Positions 23,995 through 32,325 of a DNA stretch of 64,000 nucleotides are shown here, piece after piece. The DNA is taken from positions 62,001 through 126,000 of the forward strand of contig DASXTC010000032.1 of the NCBI GenBank assembly GCA_036505635.1, read 5' to 3'. This stretch comes from DASXTC01 sp036505635 (GTDB lineage Bacteria > Acidobacteriota > Polarisedimenticolia > JACPZX01 > DASXTC01). How positions within the stretch are numbered: the stretch's first letter is position 1; each line of letters opens with the position of its first letter. The notes beneath the pieces were generated by a model. The model saw only the letters and a list, made by a program, of their open reading frames with translations, was not told where the DNA came from and did no database searches. A program made the position numbers and the translations under genes.

Positions 23995-24032
23995 AAAAAA
24001 CCCCTCCTCGACCGGAGTATCGAGAGAGGGGA
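23995..24032 (-). terminator. Intrinsic-terminator-like hairpin in the leader of the 68-residue genes (attenuator candidate)
   Basis: On the minus strand CCCCTC..CTCGA pairs with TCGA.GAGGGG (one bulge) and is followed directly by six T. It lies between the promoter at 24090-24117 and the first small gene, only about 15 bases from that gene's ribosome binding site. It also sits downstream of the helicase gene and could serve as its terminator. No second promoter fits between hairpin and gene. Confidence 0.7.
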
Positions 24033-24089
24033 GCGGAGTCGCCATGAGACGTCCACCTCGCGGAGCGACTGCCAATGAGCTCGCCTCAC

Positions 24090-24117
24090 TTTAGAGTTGG
24101 CGCGCGATCGCTGTCAA
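24090..24117 (-). promoter_or_regulatory. Promoter of the 68-residue gene pair, with about 117-base leader
   Basis: Minus-strand TTGACA (24112-24117, perfect) and TCTAAA (24090-24095) with a 16-base spacer, in the gap after the helicase gene. The leader can form an AGTCGC/GCGACT stem followed by the terminator-like hairpin. Confidence 0.6.
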
Positions 24118-24152
24118 GAAGAGCCCGGAGCGGTTCGACCGAATGGTGAGTC

Positions 24153-27068
24153 CTACCACTCAACGGGCACGCGCACGGGGCGCCCGATCCGATCGCGGTA
24201 GAGGAGGTATCGGTTTTCCCGCCCGAACTGGTAGAGTCGCCGCGTCACCTCCACGTCCTTGCGGCAGTATTCCTCGACGAGGTCGAGGCGGCCTTCGCGC
24301 ACCCAGCGCAGGCTCTGCAGCCCGTCGGCCGACTTGCCGGCGCCGAGGGTCGTCTCCGCCAGGTCGTTCAGCTTGAGGCGGAACCCGATCCTCCTGTGGA
24401 TCTCCTCGAGCATGTCGCAGGTCGCGATGCGTTCGAAAGCGGCCTCGCGGTATCCGGCGAGCACGGCGTAGTCGAACCGCTTGACGTTGAAGCCGACCAC
24501 CATGTCGGCCGACATGAGATCGATGATCAGCCGATCGACGTCCGCCTCGAAATAGGTGCGATAGGAACCGGCCGCCTCGTCGTAGACGACCGCCAGCGCC
24601 ATCCCCATCTCGTGGATCCTTCCCCACCCACCCACCTCCTCGGCGCTTCGCTTCGTCTCCAGATCGAAGAACAGGAGGCGCCCCGGCGCGGAGGCGGGCT
24701 CCCTGGCGGTGGGCCCGGCGGCCGGTGCGGGCCGTATCGCCGCGACGGGCCTCGCCGTCCCGCACTCGCGTCTCGCCTCCGTGGGGTTGGCCAGCTCCTC
24801 GAGCACGTAGCGCGCGCCGGCCTTGTCCAGGGGATGGTTGCCGCTGCCGCATTTTGGGGAGTGGATGCAGGATGGGCACCCCTGCTCGCAGGGGCAGGAG
24901 GCGACCAGATCGCGGGTGCGACCCAGCAGGGTCTCGACGCGCTCGAATCCCTGCGCGGCCAGCCCTATCCCGCCCGGGTATCCATCGTAGATGAAGACCG
25001 CGGACCCGCCGGTCTGAGGATGGGCCGGGTAGGAGATCCCGCCGATGTCGCCCCGGTCGCAGATGGCCAGCAGCGGAAAGAGCGAGATCGCGGCGTGCTC
25101 GGAGGCGTGGATGCTCCCCATGAAGTGAAACGCGGCACGCGTCGCGCCCTCTCTCACGGCCTCGGGGATCTCCCACCACAGGCCGACGGTCTCGTAGACC
25201 ATCGGAGGCAGGTCGAGCGGATGGGAGCTGATCTTCTGCTGGTCGGAGATGCGCCGCCTGACGTACTCCTTGAACTCCTGTGTCACCCTCAGGCGGCCCA
25301 GGCTCACCTGGTAGCCCGGCGTACACCGCGACGAGAGGACTTCGAGGATCTCGGTCTCCTTCTCCGAGACGACCTGCGTGTAGTAGTCGCGCTCCACGCG
25401 TCGCGCGAGGATCCTGCGCCGCTCGCGATCCAGCTCGAGGACCTCGAACTGCTGCCCCTGATGCAGGTAGATCGCGCCCTGGTGGCACTCGATGAAAGCG
25501 CGCACGCCGTCCACCGTGCCGATGGTGCGCTCCGGCTCCACGGCGAGAATGGTGTATCCGGCGCCGATTGACCTGAGGTTCACGTCGCGCTGGGGGTTGC
25601 GCCTGAGTGAATACCAGGTCTGGCCGCCGGCGTCGGCCACGAGGCCCCCCTCCGAAGCGAGCCTCGCCGTCATCCCCAGCGTCGCCGGGGAATAGATGTC
25701 CCGGTCCTGCTCGGTGATCGGGATCTCCGCGCCGGCGCAGATCAGGTGCTGGGAGGCGATCAGGGGATTGCCCGGATCGGCCGCGGCGCGCTCGAACTCC
25801 CGGCTGAAGAACTCGGACGGGTGGCGCATGAAGTACTGGTCCAGCGCGTCGGGGAGCGCCACCAGAATCACGAGCGACTCGCGGTCGGAGCGTCCAACGC
25901 GCCCCGCGCGCTGCCAGGAGGAGGTGATGCTGCCGGGATAGCCGACCAGGATGCAGACATCGAGCTCCCCGATGTCGATGCCGTGCTCCAGCGCGCTGGT
26001 GGAGATCACACCCATCAAGTCGCCGCCGGCGAGCCTCCGTTCAACCTCCCGCCTCTCCTGTGGGAGATAGCCGGCGCGGTAGGTGGCGATACGTGTCATC
26101 AGGTCGGGGGCGGTCCCGGCGATCCACGACGCGAGAAGCTCGGTGATCTTGCGCGCCTTGGTGAAGGCGATGGTGCGCAGCCCCGCCCGGACGCATTGCT
26201 CGACGAGCCACGTGGCGGCGGTGTAGGGGCTCCCCGAGACGGGGTTGACGAACAGGAAGTGCCGGCCCGGCCTGGGCGCGCCCGAGCCGTCGACCACCGA
26301 GAACGGCACCCCCAGCAGCGAGGAGGCGAACTCGCCCGGATTGCCGATCGTGGCCGACGAGACGATGAAACGCGGGGCCGAGCCGTGCCGGCGGCAGATC
26401 CGGGCGAGGCGCCTCATGACGTGGTGGAAGTGGGAGCCGAAGATCCCGCGGTAGACGTGCAGCTCGTCCACCACCACGATCTTCAGGTTGGAGAAGAGCT
26501 CGCGCCACTGGTCATGGTGGGCGAGGAGGCCCATGTGCAGCATGTCGGGATTGGTGATCAGCACGCCGGGGGGATGCGCACGCAGTTTCGTCCGCTCCCG
26601 GGGGGGCGTGTCGCCGTCGTAGATGGCGGCCGTGACGCGCCCGCGAAGGCCGGCCGCAGCGATGAATGAGTCGAGCGCGCCGAGCTGATCCTGCTCGAGG
26701 GCCTTGTACGGAAACAGGTAGACCGCGCGCGAGGAGGGCTCGGCCGCGATCGCTTCGAGGGTGGGGATCACGTAGATGAGGCTCTTGCCGCTGGCGGTCG
26801 GCGTGACCGTCAGGACGTCCCGCCCGGCGGCCAGCTCGGAGAGGGCCGTCGCCTGGTGCGAATAGAGGCGCTCGATCCCATGGGCCCTCAGCGCACCGAG
26901 GACGGACGGATGAAGGGGGTCGGGAGGCTCCGAGTAGACCGCCGGTGCGCCCGGCTGGTATCCGCGATAAGCCACGCTGCCGCGCAGGGTCCGTGACTCG
27001 GCGAGGCGGGCGGAGACCTCCTTGAGGGAGTCTGCCGCGGCGATCCTGAGACGCCGTCCGGGGGTCAC
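24153..27068 (-). CDS. MrfA/YprA-type DEAD/DEAH helicase fused to an MrfB/YprB-type DEDD exonuclease
   Basis: This 971-residue protein combines two proteins that are separate in Bacillus subtilis. Residues 50-430 are a superfamily 2 helicase: motif I TPTASGKS (89-96), DELH (201-204), SSAT (237-240) and QRAGRVGR (386-393). Residues 590-760 are the DUF1998-type domain with clustered cysteines (Cys725, 727, 731, 734, 740). After a Pro/Ala-rich linker, residues 795-971 form a DEDD exonuclease: Asp802 and Glu804 in FFDLETK, Asp866 in FNVKRFD, and Tyr934-x3-Asp938 in EYCRKD. MrfAB is known for repair of mitomycin C crosslinks independent of UvrABC; by analogy this enzyme would unwind and degrade damaged DNA. 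All catalytic residues appear intact. Confidence 0.9.
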   Translation of the reverse strand: MTPGRRLRIAAADSLKEVSARLAESRTLRGSVAYRGYQPGAPAVYSEPPDPLHPSVLGALRAHGIERLYSHQATALSELAAGRDVLTVTPTASGKSLIYVIPTLEAIAAEPSSRAVYLFPYKALEQDQLGALDSFIAAAGLRGRVTAAIYDGDTPPRERTKLRAHPPGVLITNPDMLHMGLLAHHDQWRELFSNLKIVVVDELHVYRGIFGSHFHHVMRRLARICRRHGSAPRFIVSSATIGNPGEFASSLLGVPFSVVDGSGAPRPGRHFLFVNPVSGSPYTAATWLVEQCVRAGLRTIAFTKARKITELLASWIAGTAPDLMTRIATYRAGYLPQERREVERRLAGGDLMGVISTSALEHGIDIGELDVCILVGYPGSITSSWQRAGRVGRSDRESLVILVALPDALDQYFMRHPSEFFSREFERAAADPGNPLIASQHLICAGAEIPITEQDRDIYSPATLGMTARLASEGGLVADAGGQTWYSLRRNPQRDVNLRSIGAGYTILAVEPERTIGTVDGVRAFIECHQGAIYLHQGQQFEVLELDRERRRILARRVERDYYTQVVSEKETEILEVLSSRCTPGYQVSLGRLRVTQEFKEYVRRRISDQQKISSHPLDLPPMVYETVGLWWEIPEAVREGATRAAFHFMGSIHASEHAAISLFPLLAICDRGDIGGISYPAHPQTGGSAVFIYDGYPGGIGLAAQGFERVETLLGRTRDLVASCPCEQGCPSCIHSPKCGSGNHPLDKAGARYVLEELANPTEARRECGTARPVAAIRPAPAAGPTAREPASAPGRLLFFDLETKRSAEEVGGWGRIHEMGMALAVVYDEAAGSYRTYFEADVDRLIIDLMSADMVVGFNVKRFDYAVLAGYREAAFERIATCDMLEEIHRRIGFRLKLNDLAETTLGAGKSADGLQSLRWVREGRLDLVEEYCRKDVEVTRRLYQFGRENRYLLYRDRIGRPVRVPVEW

Positions 27069-27090
27069 CCCATCCTCCCCGTCGCTCCGG

Positions 27091-27963
27091 CTATTTCGGG
27101 TATTCGTAGAAGCCGCGGCCCGTCTTGCGCCCCAGGTCCCCCGCGTCCACCATCTTCCTGAGCAGGGGAGCGGGCCGGTACCGGGGATCGCCCATCTCGC
27201 GGTGCAGCACCTCGAGGATGTTGAGGCATGTGTCGAGCCCGATCAGGTCGGCCAGCGCGAGCGGCCCCATCGGGTGTCTCATGCCGAGCACCATCACCTT
27301 GTCGATCGCGTCGCGGGCCGCAACCCCTTCCATCAGCGCGGTGATCGCCTCGTTGACCATCGGCATCAGGACGCGGTTGGAGACGAAGCCGGGCGAATCA
27401 TTGACTTGAACGCTCGTCTTGCCCATCCGGCGCGCGGTTTCCAGGGTCGCCGCGACCGTCTCGTCGGAGGTCTTCAGTCCGCGGATCACCTCGACCAGCT
27501 CCATCACGGGGACCGGGTTCATGAAGTGCATGCCGATCACGCGTTCGGGGCGCCGGGTCGCGGCGGCCAGCCGAGTGATCGAGATGGAGGAGGTGTTGCT
27601 GGCCAGGATCGCGGCGGATTTGCAGAGCCGGTCCAGCTCGGCGAAGAGCGCCGTCTTGACCTCGAGCTTCTCGACGATCGCCTCCACCACGAGGTCGGCG
27701 CGTGTCAGCGCGTCGAGCTGGTCGGCCGCGCTGATTCGGCCCAGCGCCGCCTCTCTCTCGGCCGCCGGCATCTTCCCCTTCGCCACCAGCTTCTGCATCT
27801 CCAGGTCGATGGCGCGCATCCCCCTGGCCACCAGATCGGCGCTGACGTCGTTGAGGATCACCTCGAAGCCCGCCCGCGCGGCGACGTGGGCGATCCCGTG
27901 CCCCATCGTCCCCGCGCCGACCACTCCGATCACGTCGATGGATGCGGATGAGGAGGGCCTCAT
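27091..27963 (-). CDS. 3-hydroxyacyl-CoA (3-hydroxybutyryl-CoA) dehydrogenase
   Basis: The 290-residue protein oxidises L-3-hydroxyacyl-CoA to 3-ketoacyl-CoA with NAD+. It has the N-terminal Rossmann motif VIGVVGAGTMGHGIAH, the ASNTSSISITRLA strand with the catalytic-region Ser, the active-site HFMNPVPVMELVEVI segment, and the C-terminal domain signature DSPGFVSNRVLMPMVNEA. Length matches the short, single-function enzymes (Hbd/PaaH type) rather than the fused FadB type. It could serve fatty-acid degradation or butanoate metabolism; no other pathway genes are adjacent, so the choice is open. The helicase gene follows on the same strand after 22 bases. Confidence 0.93.
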   Translation of the reverse strand: MRPSSSASIDVIGVVGAGTMGHGIAHVAARAGFEVILNDVSADLVARGMRAIDLEMQKLVAKGKMPAAEREAALGRISAADQLDALTRADLVVEAIVEKLEVKTALFAELDRLCKSAAILASNTSSISITRLAAATRRPERVIGMHFMNPVPVMELVEVIRGLKTSDETVAATLETARRMGKTSVQVNDSPGFVSNRVLMPMVNEAITALMEGVAARDAIDKVMVLGMRHPMGPLALADLIGLDTCLNILEVLHREMGDPRYRPAPLLRKMVDAGDLGRKTGRGFYEYPK

Positions 27964-28057
27964 GATTCACCTCGGATGTCGATCAGAATGAGAGGTGCCT
28001 GGGTGCGGCGCCAGTATAGCAGCGGTCGGGCTGAGGACAGGAATCCTGCTTTCCGCC

Positions 28058-30277
28058 TCAGGCGGATACCGCTGCCACCGCCACCGGCGTGCCCGCGCGC
28101 GCCCTGAGCGTCCGAACGTGGAGAACGAACGCGGTGGCGTAGATGGTCAACGCCACGAGCTCGAGGGTCCGGATGCCCGTGAAGATCGCCAGGACCTCGA
28201 GCCCACCGCCCAGAACGGCGCCCACGACGTTCGCGCCGAGCGCCCGGGCGCTCTTCTCGGAGGCCGAGAACAATCGCGCGAAGATGACGCTCGCGAACAC
28301 GGCAGGACCACACGAGATAATCGGCGTCACGAATCGCCCGATGGGAGTGGGTGCGAATGCGGCCAGGGTTGGATCGAGCGCCCACTTCAGGAGCAACGCC
28401 CCAAGGAGGCAACCAAAGGCGAGCCGACCGTCCGACCCGGGGCGCCTGAGCACCCAGAGGTTCGCCAGCAGGATGAGCACGAGCAGGGTCCCGAACACCA
28501 CCGCGTTGACTCGCCAGGTGGCCCCCAATGCGAGCGAGACCTCCGTGATGGCCTTGGTCTCGATGAGCAGGAAGCCTGCTCCCATGAAGAACATCTGCCA
28601 GGCGTAGGCGCGACCGCCGGGTCCGGGCGGATCGCCTTTTCCGGCGAGGCGGTGAAGCGCCAGGCTGGCCAGAGCTACGTTCAGCGCAACGCAGCCGAGC
28701 AGCACCCAGGGAAGGCGCTCCGGGTCCATGTAAAGGTAGGGCCAATTGTCGGTGGCCGGCCTGATCGAAACGGCGGCGTAGGTCGCCGTCTCGTCGACGA
28801 AGTCATGCTCCCGGGCGAGCCGCGGCCAGTCGAGCCGTGCCGCGAGCGGGCCGGCGATGAAGAAGGAGCGATCCGGTTCGCGCTGGAGCTTCAAGACACG
28901 CACGGGCTCGCCGCTGGCGACCGTCAGGGTCCGGACCATTCGCTCCGTGACCCAGTGCTTCCAGCCCGTCGCGAAGGCCACCACGAGCAGGCCGTCCGGC
29001 TTCAGGACCGAGAGCGCCGAGCGGAAGCTTTGCACGGTGTATACGAAGTACTCCAGCCGGAGAGACGACAGCGCATTGACAGCCGCGTGGGAGTCGAGCG
29101 TCCCGAACACAACCAGGTCGTAGCGCGGCTCCCCGGCGAGGCGGCCGAGGACAGCTCGCGCGTCGTCGGTGATCATTGTGACGCGAGGCGAGTCGTACGG
29201 CCGCTCCGGATGCTTGTGGCGGCCGATGTCGAGGATCGTCGGGTCGATGTCCACCGCGTCAATCTTTCCGGCGCCCAGCCTCAGCCCCGCGGCGACGTCG
29301 TTGCCCGTCCCAGCTCCCAGGACGAGGACCTGGCCGAGCGCCGAACCGAGCCGGAACGGAAGCTCGTGGCGGGTGCGGATTCCCTCGAGGACCGCCACTT
29401 CCTCGGGCGGGTACGAGGCCCGGTAGGCCTCGAGCGCCTCGGGTGAAAGGTCCTCGAAATCCTGGAATGGAGAATGGTTCACGTCGATGGCGCCGCCCGG
29501 GCTCCGCTCGATATCGCCGATGCGAAGAGGCGGGCGTGGCGAAAGGGTGATGTGATAATAAGGCGACCAGTACGAACCCGGCACGGTCATATGCCTGTAG
29601 CCAGCCGCGGCCACCGCCAGGCTGAGCGCCACGGCCGCCGTCACACGTCGCCCCGGAGGCATGAGCGCGATCAGCACCACCGATGCCACCGTGATCCAGA
29701 CGACCGGAGGCGCCTCGAACCAGGACCCGAGCGCTGCAAGCAGCGACCCCGCCAGGCTGCCCACGATGTCCGCGCTATAGGCCACGAGAGGACGCTCGCC
29801 TTCGAAGGCGGCGGCGAGCAGGCGTCCTAGCCCGTAAAATGTGGCGGCAACGAGTCCCAGGATGCCATAGACGATGATCAGGATGGCGCCTACGACGAAG
29901 GGCAGGAGCGCGTCCGGCGAGGGCCCCAGGGGAAGAGAGGTCGCGATCCGCTCCAACGCCTCACGCAGGCGCGGCGAGGCCAGGCTCCCGTTCCACTGCA
30001 CGATCCCGGCGTCGGGGAAGAAGAGCAATGACAGCCCGAACGTGTGGGCGCTCACGCACACCAGGACGAGCGCAAGCACGCACCAGGGGAGCCACATGCG
30101 CCGCCCCTCGCTCCTCTCCGGCCGCAAACACCCCAGTCCGAGGCCGGCAAAGGCCGCCATGAGCACGAAGTTCTTGAAGTAGCTGAAGAGCTTCATCTCG
30201 GCCCCGAGCCAGCGGATCAACTGCAGCTCGAGGTAGAGGACCAGGAACGTGCATCCGGCAATGCGAAGGCGTCGCAT
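28058..30277 (-). CDS. Multi-pass membrane protein fused to a spermidine-synthase-like methyltransferase fold
   Basis: The 739-residue protein has about six membrane spans at the N-terminus (residues 1-220). A soluble class I SAM-fold domain follows at about 250-480, with motif I VLVLGAGTGNDVAAGL, the acidic VDIDP strand and the ITDDARAVL motif as in spermidine synthases. A second set of spans fills the C-terminus (about 510-720). Such fused spermidine-synthase-like proteins are common in environmental bacteria, and their substrate is not established. The motifs for aminopropyl transfer cannot be judged by eye. A run of 13 G on the coding strand lies a few bases before the ATG, next to an AAGG ribosome binding site. 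Confidence 0.75.
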   Translation of the reverse strand: MRRLRIAGCTFLVLYLELQLIRWLGAEMKLFSYFKNFVLMAAFAGLGLGCLRPERSEGRRMWLPWCVLALVLVCVSAHTFGLSLLFFPDAGIVQWNGSLASPRLREALERIATSLPLGPSPDALLPFVVGAILIIVYGILGLVAATFYGLGRLLAAAFEGERPLVAYSADIVGSLAGSLLAALGSWFEAPPVVWITVASVVLIALMPPGRRVTAAVALSLAVAAAGYRHMTVPGSYWSPYYHITLSPRPPLRIGDIERSPGGAIDVNHSPFQDFEDLSPEALEAYRASYPPEEVAVLEGIRTRHELPFRLGSALGQVLVLGAGTGNDVAAGLRLGAGKIDAVDIDPTILDIGRHKHPERPYDSPRVTMITDDARAVLGRLAGEPRYDLVVFGTLDSHAAVNALSSLRLEYFVYTVQSFRSALSVLKPDGLLVVAFATGWKHWVTERMVRTLTVASGEPVRVLKLQREPDRSFFIAGPLAARLDWPRLAREHDFVDETATYAAVSIRPATDNWPYLYMDPERLPWVLLGCVALNVALASLALHRLAGKGDPPGPGGRAYAWQMFFMGAGFLLIETKAITEVSLALGATWRVNAVVFGTLLVLILLANLWVLRRPGSDGRLAFGCLLGALLLKWALDPTLAAFAPTPIGRFVTPIISCGPAVFASVIFARLFSASEKSARALGANVVGAVLGGGLEVLAIFTGIRTLELVALTIYATAFVLHVRTLRARAGTPVAVAAVSA

Positions 30278-30685
30278 CCTTCCCCCCCCCCCCCGACTCG
30301 AAGCGCTTCGGATGATTATACGCGGAGATCGGCCTGAGTCTAGACTCTCCGGCCGGAAGCAGATGTCGCGAACCCTCTTCCGGTTCTCCTGACGGCGCGG
30401 ATGCGCCCGGTCAGGATGAGACCCGTGGTCATCTTGAGAGAAGCCTTACTCTGGAGTTGCCGAAGGCCACGCGGAGTGCGGCTTCATCCGGGCAACATCG
30501 GGGACGATTGTTGCGCTTGCCTCCGGATCGACGCGGATGTAATATGTGCGCTGCGTGAGTGGCAACAGGAGCCGCGATCCTGTCCCCGGGATGGACAACC
30601 TTCACGGTGATGCAACGGTACCCGGGGATGCGGCAGACGCGCGATAGCAACTGGACGCGAGACTCACCGAATCAGGGGGTCAGAC
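30278..30685. other. 408-base gap between divergent genes
   Basis: The gap holds a C13 tract at 30282-30294 (G13 on the strand of the leftward gene) and a good promoter for the rightward small gene at 30517-30545. Short open frames on both strands lack ribosome binding sites and were not called. Nothing else was recognised. Confidence 0.4.
30517..30545 (+). promoter_or_regulatory. Promoter candidate for the 67-residue gene
   Basis: TTGCCT (30517-30522) and TAATAT (30540-30545) with a 17-base spacer, about 140 bases before the start codon, so a leader of roughly 130 bases is implied. Confidence 0.45.
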
Positions 30686-30889
30686 ATGAAGGTCGGCGGC
30701 TGGAACATGATGCCCTTGACCAGCTCGAAGAAGTCGCGCAACACCGATCCGATCAAGGTCAGCTCGATCATCGCCTACAAGGACGACAAGCGCGTCGTTC
30801 TTCACAGAGTGGAAAAGGTCAACGAGGACGGAACCACCGAGGTCTTCATTATCAAGGCTTCCCCGAAGATCCTCGACACCGACCACTAG
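30686..30889 (+). CDS. Small protein of unknown function (67 residues)
   Basis: Not recognised. The product has a basic N-terminal third (SSKKSRNTDPIK) and then a regular beta pattern (VSSIIAYKDDKRVVLHRVEKV, then TTEVFIIKASPKIL) ending DTDH. There is no signal peptide, membrane span or cysteine. Codon usage is G/C-ending as in neighbours, supporting a real gene. The ribosome binding site is modest (GGGGGT about 6 bases before ATG). It stands alone between divergent and convergent neighbours, so it has its own transcript, for which a promoter is visible. It resembles the 68-residue pair in size and beta-rich C-terminus but shares no clear motif with it. Confidence 0.6.
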   Translation: MKVGGWNMMPLTSSKKSRNTDPIKVSSIIAYKDDKRVVLHRVEKVNEDGTTEVFIIKASPKILDTDH

Positions 30890-31018
30890 ACCTCGGTGCA
30901 GGCCGAGCCTGATCCTCCCCCGCGGGTCTGCCCCCCTGGAATCACCGCTGTCACTCCTGGCGCTCTCTGTGTATTCCTCCCACTCTGTCGTTTCGCGACC
31001 TACTCGACGCCCCGCCCT

Positions 31019-32239
31019 TCAGGCATGGCCTGGCCCCAGGAGGCGGTCGTAGACCTCGCAGACCTCGGCGACATGGCGCTCCAGCGTGAAGGCATCCATG
31101 ACCCGCCGGCGCCCGGCGCGCCCCATCGCCTCGCGGCGCGCGGGGTCTCCGTGAAGCTCGATAATGCTCCCGGCGAGCGCGGCCGGGTCCGCGGGGGGAA
31201 CGAAAATGCCGTGTTCCGGATCGCGGATGATCTCGCGGGGTCCGCCCAGGTCGGTTGAGATCACGGGCCTCTCGCACGCCATCGCCTCGATCAGCGTGCG
31301 GCCGAACGACTCCGGCCTTACGGAGCTGTTCACGACCATGTCCATGAGGTTGTAGAGCGGGACGATCTCCTCCCTCCGGCCCGCGAGGACGACGCGCCCT
31401 TCCAGGCCGAGCCTTTTTATCTCGGCTTGCAGGAAGGCGCGATACCCCTGGTGGCCGGCCGTGTCATACATCTCATCGCCCACGATGACGAGCCGTGCTT
31501 CCGGGATGCTGCGGAGGACCTCCGGCATGGCCCTGATCAGATGGATGTGTCCCTTGAGCGGACTCAACGCGCCGAGCGCGCCGATGACGAAGGATGAGGG
31601 CTGAATCCCCAGAGACGCCCGCAGCCCGGGGTCCGGGTCGGCCCGCCTGAAAGTGGCCGGATCGAGCCCGTTATAGACCACGCGCACGTTGCCGTCGCGT
31701 GCCCCCGCCATCATCGGCCCTGCCGAGGCCAGGGAGTTCGCGATGATCGTGCTGGGGAGCACCCGTCCGAGCAGCCTCATGACGGATCGCAACGACCCCG
31801 GCGCGAGCACGTCGCGTATATGCCAGACCAGCGGGATCCCGGCGACCACCGAGGCGGGCCACGACGCCAGATGCGACTTCGTCCCGTTGGTGTGCAGCAG
31901 ATCGATCCGGTTGCCACGCACGAACCGCGCGATCCGCACGAGGACCGGCACCATCAGCAACGGCGCGAACAGCGGAAGCACGCGGTTGATCAAGGTCCGC
32001 TCGCGTCCCAGACGCAGCAGGGGCGACGGCCACGGGATGACGCTCACATGGGCGCCCGCCCCGCGCGCGGCATCCGCGAGCGGTCCGTCCCTCGGCAGCA
32101 GCAGGTACGGATCGAAGCGCCCGGCGGGCAGGCCGCCGACCAGCTCGAGCAGGCTCCGTTCGGCCCCACCGATCGTCGCGCTCGGGCTGATGAACAGGAT
32201 GCGTCGCGCCGCGACGCCGTCCCGCTGAGGTGGCCTCAA
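31019..32239 (-). CDS. Glycosyltransferase family 4 (GT-B fold)
   Basis: The 406-residue protein has an N-terminal GT-B half beginning ILFISPSATIGGAERSLLEL, the donor-binding C-terminal half with GALGALSPLKGHIHLI and VVLAGRREEI, and the E-x7-E signature in ESFGRTLIEAMACERPVI. GT4 enzymes transfer sugars from nucleotide donors with retention of configuration, here presumably in the cytoplasm during exopolysaccharide or O-antigen building. The sugar and acceptor cannot be read from sequence. It is divergent from the next GT4 gene and marks the left end of the polysaccharide locus. Confidence 0.9.
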   Translation of the reverse strand: MRPPQRDGVAARRILFISPSATIGGAERSLLELVGGLPAGRFDPYLLLPRDGPLADAARGAGAHVSVIPWPSPLLRLGRERTLINRVLPLFAPLLMVPVLVRIARFVRGNRIDLLHTNGTKSHLASWPASVVAGIPLVWHIRDVLAPGSLRSVMRLLGRVLPSTIIANSLASAGPMMAGARDGNVRVVYNGLDPATFRRADPDPGLRASLGIQPSSFVIGALGALSPLKGHIHLIRAMPEVLRSIPEARLVIVGDEMYDTAGHQGYRAFLQAEIKRLGLEGRVVLAGRREEIVPLYNLMDMVVNSSVRPESFGRTLIEAMACERPVISTDLGGPREIIRDPEHGIFVPPADPAALAGSIIELHGDPARREAMGRAGRRRVMDAFTLERHVAEVCEVYDRLLGPGHA

Positions 32240-32240
32240 T

Positions 32241-32269
32241 TTGACTCCGTCGGGCGTCCCGCCCAGAAT
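32241..32269 (+). promoter_or_regulatory. Promoter candidate for the rightward glycosyltransferase genes
   Basis: TTGACT (32241-32246) and CAGAAT (32264-32269) with a 17-base spacer in the short divergent gap, 56 bases before ATG 32326. Confidence 0.4.
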
Positions 32270-32325
32270 CTAACCGTTCGGCCGGGGGGGCCCCCGCCGG
32301 CCTTCACCGGAGGATTGACGAAAGG

